Shown here piece by piece: positions 42,347 through 50,532 of a DNA stretch of 64,000 nt. The DNA is from JAWVFM01 sp963771655. Lineage in GTDB: Bacteria > Actinomycetota > Thermoleophilia > Solirubrobacterales > 70-9. Within the stretch, counting starts at the first letter, position 1. Every line of letters starts with the position of its first letter. Both the position numbers and the translations under genes were made by a program. Location: positions 598,266 to 662,265 of the forward strand of contig CAVYUG010000004.1 in the NCBI GenBank assembly GCA_963771655.1, read 5' to 3'. The notes beneath the pieces were generated by a model. The model saw nothing but the letters and a program-made list of their open reading frames with translations. It had not been told where the DNA came from and made no database searches.

Positions 42347-42836
42347 CGAGCCGCGACAGGACCACCTGCGAACGCGTCCGCACCACCAGGCCGTTTCGCT
42401 GCAGGTCGATGATCAGCCGCTCGAGATCGGCGTTGTCCGACGTCCGCACTCGGGCGATCGCGTCGGCCTCGCCCGTGACGCTCCATGCCTCCACCACCTC
42501 GGGATGCTCGCGAAGGATCCGCGCGACCTCGTCGAGCGTGGTGCCGGGCTTGTAGAAGAGCTCCACCAGCGCCTCCGTGTTCCAGCCGAGCGCCCCGTGG
42601 TCGACGAGTGCGGTGAACCCCTCGAGCGCGCCGGATGCGCGGAGCCGGTCGATCCGGCGCTTGACCGACGGCGCCGAGAGGCTCACCCTCCCGGCGATGT
42701 CGTCGTAGGTCCGTCGCCCGTCCTCCTGCAGGAGCGAAAGAATCTTGCGATCAATTGCGTCTATGCGACTGATTATTGCGCGAAAACGGCTGGAACGGGC
42801 ATTGACGCCCGCCGCAGGCCCCTCTAACGTGTTCAA
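42330..42836 (-). CDS. Lrp/AsnC family transcriptional regulator, start unclear
   Basis: The product has the Lrp helix-turn-helix (DRKILSLLQEDGRRTYDDIAG, SAPSVKRRIDRL) and the RAM ligand domain. The family normally starts a few residues before DRKIL, but there the frame has only ATA or ATC codons (42776-42753). The only canonical start is TTG at 42836, giving a 25-residue extension. It is divergent from the DUF6421 gene by 30-100 bp and probably controls it. Confidence 0.8.
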   Translation of the reverse strand: MNTLEGPAAGVNARSSRFRAIISRIDAIDRKILSLLQEDGRRTYDDIAGRVSLSAPSVKRRIDRLRASGALEGFTALVDHGALGWNTEALVELFYKPGTTLDEVARILREHPEVVEAWSVTGEADAIARVRTSDNADLERLIIDLQRNGLVVRTRSQVVLSRLVSRGT

Positions 42837-42866
42837 TCGCGAACGCGAGCAAGAAAGGAGGCTCCT

Positions 42867-44987
42867 GTGTCGGCACACCCCAAGGTCGCCCGCGTCCTCT
42901 TCGACGAGGCGCACTCCGAGGCGTGGACGATCCGGCCCGAGGTCGCGCGCGCGGTGCAGCCCGCCCATCCCGCCGACTCCTCCTACGCCGAGGCCGCGTC
43001 GACGCTGGCCGATCGTGAGTTCGACGTCGAGGTGAACGCCGAGGGCAAGCTGACCCCCGAGCTCCTCGCCGGCGTCGACGTTCTGGTGATCGCCCACCCA
43101 TCGGAGTCCAAGTGGGAGGCCACGGTGGGGCAGGGCCCGCCCCTCCTCGACGCGAGCGAGATCAACGCCGTGGACGCGTTCGTTCGCGGCGGCGGTGGAC
43201 TCATCGCGCTGGGCGAGACCGAGCAGCACAAGTACGGGAACAACCTCAATGACCTCCTCGCCCGCTTCGGGGTCGAGGTCACAAACGCCACGGTCCAGGA
43301 CTACGAGCACCATCGCGAGGCGCCCTCGTGGGTGATACCCGAGCTCGTCCGCGGCCACGACGGTGCAGGCGCGACGCCCGAGCGTCCGGCCCGCGGCGAC
43401 CTGCTCGCCCGCGTCGACTCGGTCTGCTTCTACCGCGCCGCGACCCTCGCCCTCGCCAACGGCGCGCGGCCGATTGCGCGCACGCGCGACACGGCGTCGC
43501 CTCCGCACGCCCCGCTCGCCGCAATCACCACGATGGGCGATGGCCGCGTCGCGGTCCTCTCCGACTCCGACCTCTTCGGCGACGATTGCATCGACGACCT
43601 CTCCAACCGCGAGCTCTGGCTCAACCTCGTCTACTGGGCGGCGGAGCCGGCGTTCCGCGCCGACGACACGGGCATCGCCTCCGCGGCGGCCGACGACCCG
43701 CTGTGGATCGACCTCCGTGACGCCGTCGCCGAGCTCCGCCTCACGCAGGAGGCCGACGGCTCGGTGGACACCGCCAAGCACGAGCCCGCGCGCCTGCGCA
43801 ACCTCGTCGAGCGAATCTCCGACACCGCCCAGGCGCTCAAGCGCCACTTCCCCCACCAGGACGAATACATCGACGCCCTGGTGTCAGATCTCGGCGCCTG
43901 GACCGCGGCCGGGTTCGGCAAGCCCGACTTCGCGAGCTCGCTCGAGGCCTTCCGGCCCGAGCGCGAGCGCCGCGACGGGGTCGAGCACCTGGTCGTGTTT
44001 CCCATGTACAAGCAGAACGCCTCGCGCGACGTCTGCTTCGAGGCGCTCATCGTGAGGGTCCCCTGGCCGGACTGGGTCGCCGAGCTCGAGGCGCGTCGCT
44101 ACGACAACGCCAAGTTCCTCCCGGTCATTCTCGTCGACTACACGGCCGGCTACGACTCCGAGTGCGCGGTCCTCTTCCCCGAGACGGTCTCGACGGCCGA
44201 GCGGCCGAGCGAGTACCACTTCGGCGCGATCTTCTGCGACCGCGAGTCGGAGCGGTTCCGCCGCGTCTGCGGCCGGGCGGCCGACGTGCTCCACCTCAAC
44301 CTCCCGCCCGACGCCGCGTGCCTGCTCGATTCGCCCGACCTCTCCCGCGACGCCTACGTCCTCTGGGACCTCGTTCACGACCGCACGCATATGCACGGCG
44401 ACCTCCCCTTCGACCCGTTCATGATCCGCCAGCGGAGCCCCTATTGGATGTACTCGCTCGAGGAGCTCCGCTGCGACCTGACGGCCTTCGGCGAGGCGGC
44501 GAAGCTCGAGCGCGAGGGCTTCACGTTCGCCCGCCACGTTCAGTACGCGATCGTCTTCGACCGCCTCTTCCGGTTCCCGATCACCGGCTCGCGCGTTCGC
44601 AACTACGACGGCCTCGGCGGTCAGCTCCTGTTCGCGTTCCTCCACAAGGAGGGGTACCTCCATTGGACCGACAACGAGCTTCGCGTGGACTGGGACCGGC
44701 TCGCCGACGGCGTCGCCGCGCTGCGCGAGCGCGTGCACGGCCTCTATCACTCCGGCATCGACCGCTCGAAGCTCGCCCAGTGGATCGCCGCCCATGACCT
44801 CGTCGCCGAGTACGTGGCGCCGGCCGAGGCATCGCGGTGGGCGGCCGCCGGGCGCGACCTCCCGGAGGTCGAAGAGCCGAAGGAGCTCGTCGACCTCGTG
44901 AAGGACGACGAGTTTCCGCTCAGCCTCTTCTACGTCCAGCTGAAGCCGAAGGTCGAGGACGTGCTCGCGCGCTCATCCTCGACGTAG
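42867..44987 (+). CDS. DUF6421 protein with N-terminal amidotransferase-like domain
   Basis: Residues about 1-260 look like a class I glutamine-amidotransferase-like or DUF4350 fold (VDVLVIAHPSESKW, FVRGGGGLIALGETEQHKYG, GDGRVAVLSDSDLFGDD). Residues about 275-700 match what I recall as DUF6421, with HLVVFPMYKQNASRD, DLVHDRTHMHGDLPFDPF and YSLEELRCDLTAFGEA. The His/Glu-rich motifs could bind metal. The GTG start has AAGGAGG just upstream. It faces an Lrp regulator, which hints at amino-acid or nutrient control. Function unknown. Confidence 0.8.
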   Translation: MSAHPKVARVLFDEAHSEAWTIRPEVARAVQPAHPADSSYAEAASTLADREFDVEVNAEGKLTPELLAGVDVLVIAHPSESKWEATVGQGPPLLDASEINAVDAFVRGGGGLIALGETEQHKYGNNLNDLLARFGVEVTNATVQDYEHHREAPSWVIPELVRGHDGAGATPERPARGDLLARVDSVCFYRAATLALANGARPIARTRDTASPPHAPLAAITTMGDGRVAVLSDSDLFGDDCIDDLSNRELWLNLVYWAAEPAFRADDTGIASAAADDPLWIDLRDAVAELRLTQEADGSVDTAKHEPARLRNLVERISDTAQALKRHFPHQDEYIDALVSDLGAWTAAGFGKPDFASSLEAFRPERERRDGVEHLVVFPMYKQNASRDVCFEALIVRVPWPDWVAELEARRYDNAKFLPVILVDYTAGYDSECAVLFPETVSTAERPSEYHFGAIFCDRESERFRRVCGRAADVLHLNLPPDAACLLDSPDLSRDAYVLWDLVHDRTHMHGDLPFDPFMIRQRSPYWMYSLEELRCDLTAFGEAAKLEREGFTFARHVQYAIVFDRLFRFPITGSRVRNYDGLGGQLLFAFLHKEGYLHWTDNELRVDWDRLADGVAALRERVHGLYHSGIDRSKLAQWIAAHDLVAEYVAPAEASRWAAAGRDLPEVEEPKELVDLVKDDEFPLSLFYVQLKPKVEDVLARSSST

Positions 44988-45010
44988 GGGAGCCGCCCGG
45001 GGCACTGAGC

Positions 45011-45150
45011 GGTGCTACGCTGAGCGATGAAGGGACGGGCCGAAAAGCCTTGTGCAAGTCGGCCCGTTCGAAAGTAGCGCTAAGGGAAAGGCCAGGCCGT
45101 CCATGCGGCCGGACAAGTCCCGGACACCAGAAGCGTTGGGCAGGAAGCCC
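45011..45150 (+). ncRNA. Foldable leader before the DUF2294 operon
   Basis: In the 204-bp gap a closing stem (45011-45018 with 45074-45081, 8 bp with three G-T pairs) encloses a 9-bp perfect hairpin, ACGGGCCGA (45035-45043) with TCGGCCCGT (45059-45067). Downstream hairpins are GGCCG/CGGCC (45095-45110) and GGGC/GCCC (45138-45150). A strong purine-rich ribosome site follows at 45180-45190. The fold suggests a cis-regulatory RNA, but I cannot match it to a known riboswitch. Confidence 0.4.
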
Positions 45151-45191
45151 GCCTCGCGGATGGTCGGCACGAACCTCGCAGGGGGAGGGGC

Positions 45192-45449
45192 GTGAGCGTC
45201 GACGAGCGACACGAGCGCGCCGTCGCCCAGAGCTGTCGGTTCGCCGATGCGGCGGCCGACATCGGTGACTTCGACGAGGCCCTCGCCTGGCTTCAGGCGG
45301 TGGAGATGGTCGACGGGCCACTCGCGCCGCAGTGGGACGTCAAGCGCGCTATGTGGCTGCGCCACCGCCGTAACGGCTTTCCTCGCGCCGATGGCGGCCA
45401 GCCTGCTCGGGGCGCCGCTGCAGGCGCGAGGCGGGAAGGGCAGCCGTGA
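45192..45449 (+). CDS. Small hypothetical protein
   Basis: The 85-residue product has an acidic, helical first half (FADAAADIGDFDEALAWLQAVE) and ends in a Gly/Arg tail. The first half resembles one helical hairpin of a TPR-like repeat (my reading). The GTG start has a strong GGGGGAGGGG site. The stop overlaps the GTG of the DUF2294 gene. Confidence 0.65.
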   Translation: MSVDERHERAVAQSCRFADAAADIGDFDEALAWLQAVEMVDGPLAPQWDVKRAMWLRHRRNGFPRADGGQPARGAAAGARREGQP

Positions 45450-45853
45450 CCCGCGAAGGCCTCCCGCCCAACGGCGAGCTCGGGCTTCGGCTCTCGACCG
45501 CGATCGTCCGAAGGCTCGCCAGCACCACGGGCCGCGGCCCGACGAAGGCGAAGACGACCCTCGGCGACAACGCCGTGTTCGTGGTCCTTCAAGACACCCT
45601 CACCCGCGGGGAGCAAAACCTGGTCGAGGCGGGAGAGGCCGAGGCCGTGCTCGACCTGCGACGACGCTGGCAGGCGATCATGCGAAGCGACTGCACCGAC
45701 GACGTCGAGGAGTTGACCGGCCGCGAGGTGGTGGGCTTCATGAGCGACAACCACATCGACCCCGACATCGCGGTGGAGGTCTTCATCCTGGCTCCCCTCG
45801 GAGGAGACCGGGAGCGTGATCCGGCCGCCGGCGCGGTGGAGCCGGTCGGATGA
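45446..45853 (+). CDS. DUF2294 family protein
   Basis: The 135-residue product has the DUF2294 pattern GRGPTKAKTTLGDNAVFVVLQDTLTRGE ... VEELTGREVVGFMSDNHIDPDIAVEVF. The family is widespread and uncharacterised. It is coupled on both sides by GTGA and ATGA overlaps to two small genes, which may work with it. Confidence 0.85.
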   Translation: MTREGLPPNGELGLRLSTAIVRRLASTTGRGPTKAKTTLGDNAVFVVLQDTLTRGEQNLVEAGEAEAVLDLRRRWQAIMRSDCTDDVEELTGREVVGFMSDNHIDPDIAVEVFILAPLGGDRERDPAAGAVEPVG

Positions 45854-46053
45854 GCCCCTTGAAGCACGAGGTCGAACGGATGCTCTCCGAGCGGCGTCCC
45901 TTCGGCGCCATCGAGGATCGCATCGATCAGATGACCTGCACGGATGACGTGAAGGCGGCGCTGTGGCTGTTCGCTTGGAATCGCCAGTCGCTCGCGGCGC
46001 GCGACCGGACGATCGACGACGTCCTCACCTTCGCCGCCCGCCCCCGAGGGTAG
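45850..46053 (+). CDS. Small hypothetical protein
   Basis: The 67-residue product is mostly helical and polar (HEVERMLSERRPFGAIEDRIDQM, KAALWLFAWNRQS). It resembles the first gene of this trio in general character only. ATGA coupling with the DUF2294 gene supports it as a real gene. Confidence 0.7.
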   Translation: MSPLKHEVERMLSERRPFGAIEDRIDQMTCTDDVKAALWLFAWNRQSLAARDRTIDDVLTFAARPRG

Positions 46054-46118
46054 GACGCCTCGCCGAGCGGGCTCGGCCCTTCGGGCACTCGGGAGCCCGA
46101 CCAGGTAGCTTCAGCTCC

Positions 46119-46829
46119 GTGAGCTCGCTCGACGGCCGGGTATTCGCCATCGCCGGCGCGGCCGGCGGCCTTGGCCCCGCCGTGGCCCGTCGGCTCGCCG
46201 ACGCCGGCGCGTCGCTCGGGCTCACCGACGTCTCGCAGGAGCGTCTCGACGCGCTCACCGCAGATCTCGGCCTACCGGAGGAGCGCGTCGACGCCCGGGT
46301 CGCCGACCTTCTCGACGAGGAGGCCGCGGGCGAGTGGGCGGCCTCCCTTCGCGAGCGCTTCGGCCGGGTCGACGGCCTCCTTCACCTCGTCGGCGGGTGG
46401 CGCGGCGGCGAGCCATTCGCGACCGCCCCGCTCGCCGACTACGAGTGGCTTCACGACCTGCTCGTCCACACGGTCCAGCACGCCACGCGCGCCTTCCACG
46501 ACGATCTCGCCGCCAGCGGCAACGGCCGGTTCGTCCTCGTCTCCTCCTCCCAGGCCCAGGCTCCCGACGGCACCAACGCCTCCTACGCGGCGACCAAGGC
46601 CGCGGCCGAGGCGTGGACGCTCGCCCTCGCCGACTCCTTGAAGGGGACCGGCGCCACGGCCAACATCCTCGTCGTCAACGCAATCCTCACCCCGAGGATG
46701 CGCGAGGCGAACCCGGACAAGGAGTACCCGAGCTTCACTCCGGTCGAGGACATCGCCGAGGCCATCGCCTTTCTTTGCTCCGACTCCGGCTCGCGGATGA
46801 ACGGCAAGCGCCTGCCGCTCTACCCGTGA
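46119..46829 (+). CDS. Short-chain dehydrogenase/reductase
   Basis: The 236-residue product has the Rossmann motif AIAGAAGGLGPAVARRLADAG, an active-site Ser in FVLVSSSQAQ and the catalytic pair YAATKAA. The NAG-like motif is replaced by LHLVGGW. The start is GTG at 46119; upstream open frame belongs to the preceding gene region. The stop overlaps the next start (GTGA). Substrate unknown. Confidence 0.9.
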   Translation: MSSLDGRVFAIAGAAGGLGPAVARRLADAGASLGLTDVSQERLDALTADLGLPEERVDARVADLLDEEAAGEWAASLRERFGRVDGLLHLVGGWRGGEPFATAPLADYEWLHDLLVHTVQHATRAFHDDLAASGNGRFVLVSSSQAQAPDGTNASYAATKAAAEAWTLALADSLKGTGATANILVVNAILTPRMREANPDKEYPSFTPVEDIAEAIAFLCSDSGSRMNGKRLPLYP

Positions 46830-47887
46830 GCGGCAACGGCGCCCGCGTTCACGACTTCGCCTCCGACAATCACGCGGGCGCTCATCCGGAGGTCATCGAG
46901 GCGATCGTCGCCGCCAACGTTGGCCATTCGGGCTCCTACGGCGCCGACGGCTGGACCGAGCGGGCGGACGAGGCGTTCCGCCGCCACTTCGGCCCTGAAG
47001 CCCGGGCCTTTCCCGTCTTCAACGGAAGCGCTGCGAACGTGCTCTGCGTCGACGCGCTCACGAGGCCGCACGAGGCGGTCATCTGCGCGGCGACGGCCCA
47101 CCTGAACGTCGACGAATGCGGCGCTCCCGAGCGAATCGCGGGCGTGAAGCTCCTGACGGTCGAGACCGAGCACGGCAAGCTGGTGCCCGCCGACCTCGCC
47201 CGCTGGGACGCGAAGCGGGGCGACGAGCACCACGTGCAACCTCGCGTCGTCTCGTTGACGCAGGCCACGGAGCTCGGGACCGTCTACGACGTCGCCGAGC
47301 TCGAGGCGATCGTCGATGCCGCGCATGGCGAGGGGATGCTCGTCCACGTCGACGGCGCCCGGCTCGCCAATGCCGCCGCGTCGCTCCGCGTCGGCCTCGG
47401 CGAGCTGACCACCGACGTCGGCGTCGACGCCGTCTCGTTCGGCGGGACGAAGAACGGGCTCGTCGGCGGCGAGGCCGTCGTCTTCCCCCGCAGCGAGGGC
47501 GCGGAGGGCTTCGAGTTCATCCGCAAGCAGGGCATGCAGCTGGCCTCGAAGATGCGCTTCATCTCGGCCCAGCTCGAGGCGCTCCTCGCCGACGATCTCT
47601 GGCTCCGCTCGGCATCGCACGCCAACGCGATGGCCACCCGGCTCGCGGCCGCGGTGCGCGGCGTCGCCGGCGTCGAGATCACCCACCCCGTCGAGGCGAA
47701 CGGGGTCTTCGCCCGCCTCCCGCGTCCGGCGATCGACCGCCTCCTGGCCGAGCTGCCCGGGGAGGATCCCTTCTACGTCTGGGACGAGGCCACCGGCGAG
47801 GCGCGATGGATGTGCTCGTGGGACACGACCGAGACCGACGTGGACGAGTTCGCGAAGGCGATCGCCGATGCCGTGGGCGCCTCCTAG
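46826..47887 (+). CDS. Low-specificity L-threonine aldolase
   Basis: The 353-residue product is a fold-type I PLP enzyme. It has DNHAGAHPEVIEAI, HVDGARLANAAASL and the PLP Lys in SFGGTKNGLVGGEAVVF, as in threonine aldolases that split threonine to glycine and acetaldehyde. It is coupled to the SDR gene. Acetaldehyde would link it with AdhE elsewhere in the window, but this is only a thought. Confidence 0.9.
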   Translation: MSGNGARVHDFASDNHAGAHPEVIEAIVAANVGHSGSYGADGWTERADEAFRRHFGPEARAFPVFNGSAANVLCVDALTRPHEAVICAATAHLNVDECGAPERIAGVKLLTVETEHGKLVPADLARWDAKRGDEHHVQPRVVSLTQATELGTVYDVAELEAIVDAAHGEGMLVHVDGARLANAAASLRVGLGELTTDVGVDAVSFGGTKNGLVGGEAVVFPRSEGAEGFEFIRKQGMQLASKMRFISAQLEALLADDLWLRSASHANAMATRLAAAVRGVAGVEITHPVEANGVFARLPRPAIDRLLAELPGEDPFYVWDEATGEARWMCSWDTTETDVDEFAKAIADAVGAS

Positions 47888-48072
47888 CCGCCGGACCTCT
47901 CCGCCCGGCGGCTCAACACGGCCGCGATGACGACGTCGGACAACCCGACGGCGGCGACCGCGTAGCCGATCGGGCTTGCGGCCACGCCGACGACGAGCCC
48001 CGCAACGATCAGGACGAGCCCCGAGAGCAGGAGGATCCGGGCAAGCCCGCGCTGGGAGCCGAGCGAGTCCAT
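47884..48072 (-). CDS. Small two-helix membrane protein
   Basis: The 62-residue product has two hydrophobic stretches (ILLLSGLVLIVAGLVVGVA, AVAAVGLSDVVIAAVL). The ATG at 48072 is chosen because the frame above it reads back through tRNA-Thr. It overlaps the threonine aldolase stop by 3 bp in a CTAG arrangement. No family known. Confidence 0.65.
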   Translation of the reverse strand: MDSLGSQRGLARILLLSGLVLIVAGLVVGVAASPIGYAVAAVGLSDVVIAAVLSRRAERSGG

Positions 48073-48120
48073 CGCGCCCGAATCATGCCAGCGAGCCGTC
48101 GCTAGAGTGGGGCGCCGAGC

Positions 48121-48193
48121 GCCCGGATAGCTCAGTCGGTAGAGCACCTCCATGGTAAGGAGGGGGTCGTCGGTTCGAGTCCGACTCCGGGCT
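48121..48193 (+). tRNA. tRNA-Thr (anticodon GGT)
   Basis: Acceptor GCCCGGA/TCCGGGC, D-stem GCTC/GAGC, anticodon stem CCTCC/GGAGG with loop ATGGTAA and T-arm GTCGG-TTCGAGT-CCGAC form a complete tRNA. CCA is not encoded. The FHA gene ATG is 2 nt after the tRNA end. Confidence 0.97.
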
Positions 48194-48195
48194 TA

Positions 48196-48549
48196 ATGGC
48201 GACCGTCCTGCTGACCGTCATCGAGGGCCCGGGAGCCGGAGCCATGCATCCGATCACGGGGCCGGCCACGATTGGACGGGGAACGAGCGCCGACATCGTC
48301 ATCGCCGACGAGGCGGTCTCGCGAGCCCACGCGACGGTTCGCGTCGATGGGCAGACGGTCGTGCTCGAGGACCAGGGCAGCTCGAACGGCACGTTCGTGA
48401 ACGGCAAGCGGATCTCGTCCGCATGCCGGCTTGCGCCGGGCGACGTGGTGAGGATCGGGGGAACCCAGCTCGAGGTCCGCGTGGAGACGCTCGCCGACCC
48501 GCTGACGCCAACCACCCCGACCGTGATCCAGCAGTCGGCCGAGGAATAG
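48196..48549 (+). CDS. FHA domain protein
   Basis: The 117-residue product is a single FHA domain that binds phosphothreonine: ATIGRGTSADIVI, SRAHATVRVDGQ, QGSSNGTFVNGKRI. The ATG is 2 nt after tRNA-Thr(GGT), so the message would be leaderless after tRNA processing. No Ser/Thr kinase is adjacent. Confidence 0.92.
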   Translation: MATVLLTVIEGPGAGAMHPITGPATIGRGTSADIVIADEAVSRAHATVRVDGQTVVLEDQGSSNGTFVNGKRISSACRLAPGDVVRIGGTQLEVRVETLADPLTPTTPTVIQQSAEE

Positions 48550-48557
48550 CTTCCGCG

Positions 48558-49040
48558 GTGAGCTCCATCGCGCCGATCCTGATCGCGTACGACGGGTCCG
48601 ATGGGGCCCGCCGAGCCGTCTCTCGGGCCGCCGATCTGTTTGCTGGGCACGCGGCGCTGGTGATGACCGCCTGGGAGCCGGGCCTCGCGTACGCGGTCAC
48701 GGCGATGCCGAGCGCCGGGGATCTGGCTCTCTCGCCGCCCCTCGCGGATCCCGAGTCGGCGAAGGAGGTCGACGACGAGGTCGAGGCCCGCGCTCTGCGA
48801 GTTGCGAAGGAGGGTGCCGCGCTCGCCGTGGCGGGCGGCCTCGAGGCGGAGCCACTGGCCGTCGAAGAGGACGGCGACGTGGCCGACGCGATCGTGGAGC
48901 TCGCGAGCCGGAGAAACACCGCGGCCATCGTCGTCGGCTCGCGAGGGCTGAGCGGCCTGCGAGCGAGGCTGGAGGGCAGCACGTCGAAGCGGGTGCTGAA
49001 GCATTCACCGTGCCCCGTGCTGGTCGTCCACGACGACTGA
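48558..49040 (+). CDS. Universal stress protein (UspA family)
   Basis: The 160-residue product begins PILIAYDGSDGARRAV and has the ATP loop VVGSRGLSGLRARLEGSTSK, then PCPVLVVHD. GTG at 48558 is used; the frame above overlaps the FHA gene. It follows the FHA gene by 8 bp and may be co-transcribed. Confidence 0.9.
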   Translation: MSSIAPILIAYDGSDGARRAVSRAADLFAGHAALVMTAWEPGLAYAVTAMPSAGDLALSPPLADPESAKEVDDEVEARALRVAKEGAALAVAGGLEAEPLAVEEDGDVADAIVELASRRNTAAIVVGSRGLSGLRARLEGSTSKRVLKHSPCPVLVVHDD

Positions 49041-49094
49041 GTGAGCTTCCCCTGAAACCTCGATCGACGCGGCGTGGTTAGGGTTCGCGCCCGG

Positions 49095-50237
49095 ATGGAC
49101 TTCGCCCTCACCGACGAGCAACGCGACTTCGTCGCCGCGATCCGCGACTTCTGTCAGCGCGAATGCGGGACCCAGGAGAAGCGTGAGCGTCTGACCAACG
49201 GCTACACGGAGCTCCACTCGGGCGAGATCTACAAGAAGATGGCCGACCTCGGCTGGCTCGGCGTGACGATCCCCGAGGACGTCGGGGGCTCGGGCGGCAC
49301 GATGGTGGATGCGTGCATCTTCATGGAGGAGACCTCGCGCGGGATGGCGCCGATCGGGGGCTACGGGACGACGCTCATCGTCGCCGGTGCCTGCCAGCGG
49401 TTCGGCACGGACGCGCAGAAGGCCGACATCCTCGGCGGCATCGCCGGGGGGGCGGTGGAGGCGATCGCGATGACGGAGCCCGAGGCGGGCTCCGACGTCG
49501 GCTCGCTCAAGACGTCGGCCGAGCGCGTCAACGGGGGGTTCGTGCTCAACGGGCAGAAGGTCTTCTGCTCGAACGCACACATCTCCGACCACATCCTCAT
49601 CGTCGCCCGGACCACGAAGGGGGAATCGAAGCACGAGGGCCTGACGATGATCTGGGTACCCCGCGAGACGGACGGCCTGGAGATCAAGCCGATCGACACG
49701 CTCGGCGGTCGCGAGACGAACCATCTGTACCTCACCGACTGCGAAGCGCCCGCCGACGCGGTGCTCGGCGAGGTCGACCAGGGCTGGACCCAGCTCATGG
49801 CGGGGCTCAACGTCGAGCGACTGATCCTCTCCGCGATCATGCTCGGCGTCGCCGAGCGGGCCTTCGACGACGTCCTCGCCTACGTCAAGGAGCGGCGACA
49901 GTTCGACCGGCCGATCGGGTCCTTCCAGGCTCTCCAGCATCGCCTCGCCGACATGGCGACGGACCTGGAGGCCGCGCGGCTGATGACCTACTGGGTGGCG
50001 GCCAAGGTCGACGAGGACCCCGATCGCATGCTTCCCCGGGAGGCGTCGATGGTGAAGCTCTTCGTCACCGAGACGGCCAAGCGCACCGCTCTCGAGGGCA
50101 TGCAGATGATGGGCGGATACGGCTACTCATCCGAGTACGACATGGAGCGGCTGGTGCGCCAGGTGCTCGTCTCGACCATCTATGGCGGGACCTCCGAGAT
50201 CCAACGCACGATCATCGCCAAGACGCTCGGGCTCTAG
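49095..50237 (+). CDS. Acyl-CoA dehydrogenase
   Basis: The 380-residue flavoprotein has MTEPEAGSDVGSLKTSA, the C-terminal GYGYSSEYDMERLVR and YGGTSEIQRTIIAKTLG. The common catalytic Glu of the YEGT loop is Gly here. A Glu in GLNVERLILSA lies where isovaleryl- and long-chain enzymes carry theirs. The ATG at 49095 matches the usual start MDFALTDEQ. Substrate is unknown, perhaps a branched acyl-CoA. Confidence 0.93.
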   Translation: MDFALTDEQRDFVAAIRDFCQRECGTQEKRERLTNGYTELHSGEIYKKMADLGWLGVTIPEDVGGSGGTMVDACIFMEETSRGMAPIGGYGTTLIVAGACQRFGTDAQKADILGGIAGGAVEAIAMTEPEAGSDVGSLKTSAERVNGGFVLNGQKVFCSNAHISDHILIVARTTKGESKHEGLTMIWVPRETDGLEIKPIDTLGGRETNHLYLTDCEAPADAVLGEVDQGWTQLMAGLNVERLILSAIMLGVAERAFDDVLAYVKERRQFDRPIGSFQALQHRLADMATDLEAARLMTYWVAAKVDEDPDRMLPREASMVKLFVTETAKRTALEGMQMMGGYGYSSEYDMERLVRQVLVSTIYGGTSEIQRTIIAKTLGL

Positions 50238-50267
50238 ACGTCCCGAGGGCGCTATCCTTTCGGCCGG

Positions 50268-50294
50268 TCTCCGCCTCGCGGCGGGGTCTTTTTT
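50268..50294 (+). terminator. Rho-independent terminator before rpmG
   Basis: CCGCC and GGCGG form a stem with loop TCGC, extended by one C-G and one wobble pair, followed by a run of six T (CTTTTTTG). It ends the acyl-CoA dehydrogenase transcript and separates it from the ribosomal block. Confidence 0.75.
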
Positions 50295-50349
50295 GTAATG
50301 GCGACCCGGCCGGCTCGTCGGATCGGGTCGACGTGGAGACGAGGGAAGC

Positions 50350-50514
50350 TTGGCCCGCGGAGAAGTCCGAATCGCTGTGACGCTCGCCTGCGAAGAGTGC
50401 AAGCGGCGCAACTACCAGACCAACAAGTCGCGGCGGAACACGCCCGACCGGGTGACGCTGCGCAAGTACTGCCGCTGGTGCGGGCGTCACACCTCCCACA
50501 AGGAAACGCGCTGA
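50350..50514 (+). CDS. rpmG: 50S ribosomal protein L33
   Basis: The 54-residue product has the zinc pairs CEEC and CRWC, with RRNYQTNKSRRN and LRKYCRWCGRHT. The TTG at 50350 is preferred because it has GAGGGA upstream and gives the start MARGEVRI; a GTG at 50377 would shorten it. It begins the conserved rpmG-secE-nusG run. Confidence 0.9.
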   Translation: MARGEVRIAVTLACEECKRRNYQTNKSRRNTPDRVTLRKYCRWCGRHTSHKETR

Positions 50515-50532
50515 GCGCGCGCCCGGCTGCAG

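Noticed and set aside
45005..45190. RNase P RNA, tmRNA or a known riboswitch in the DUF2294 leader
   Set aside because: None of the conserved cores I know could be matched, so it is left as an unassigned foldable region.
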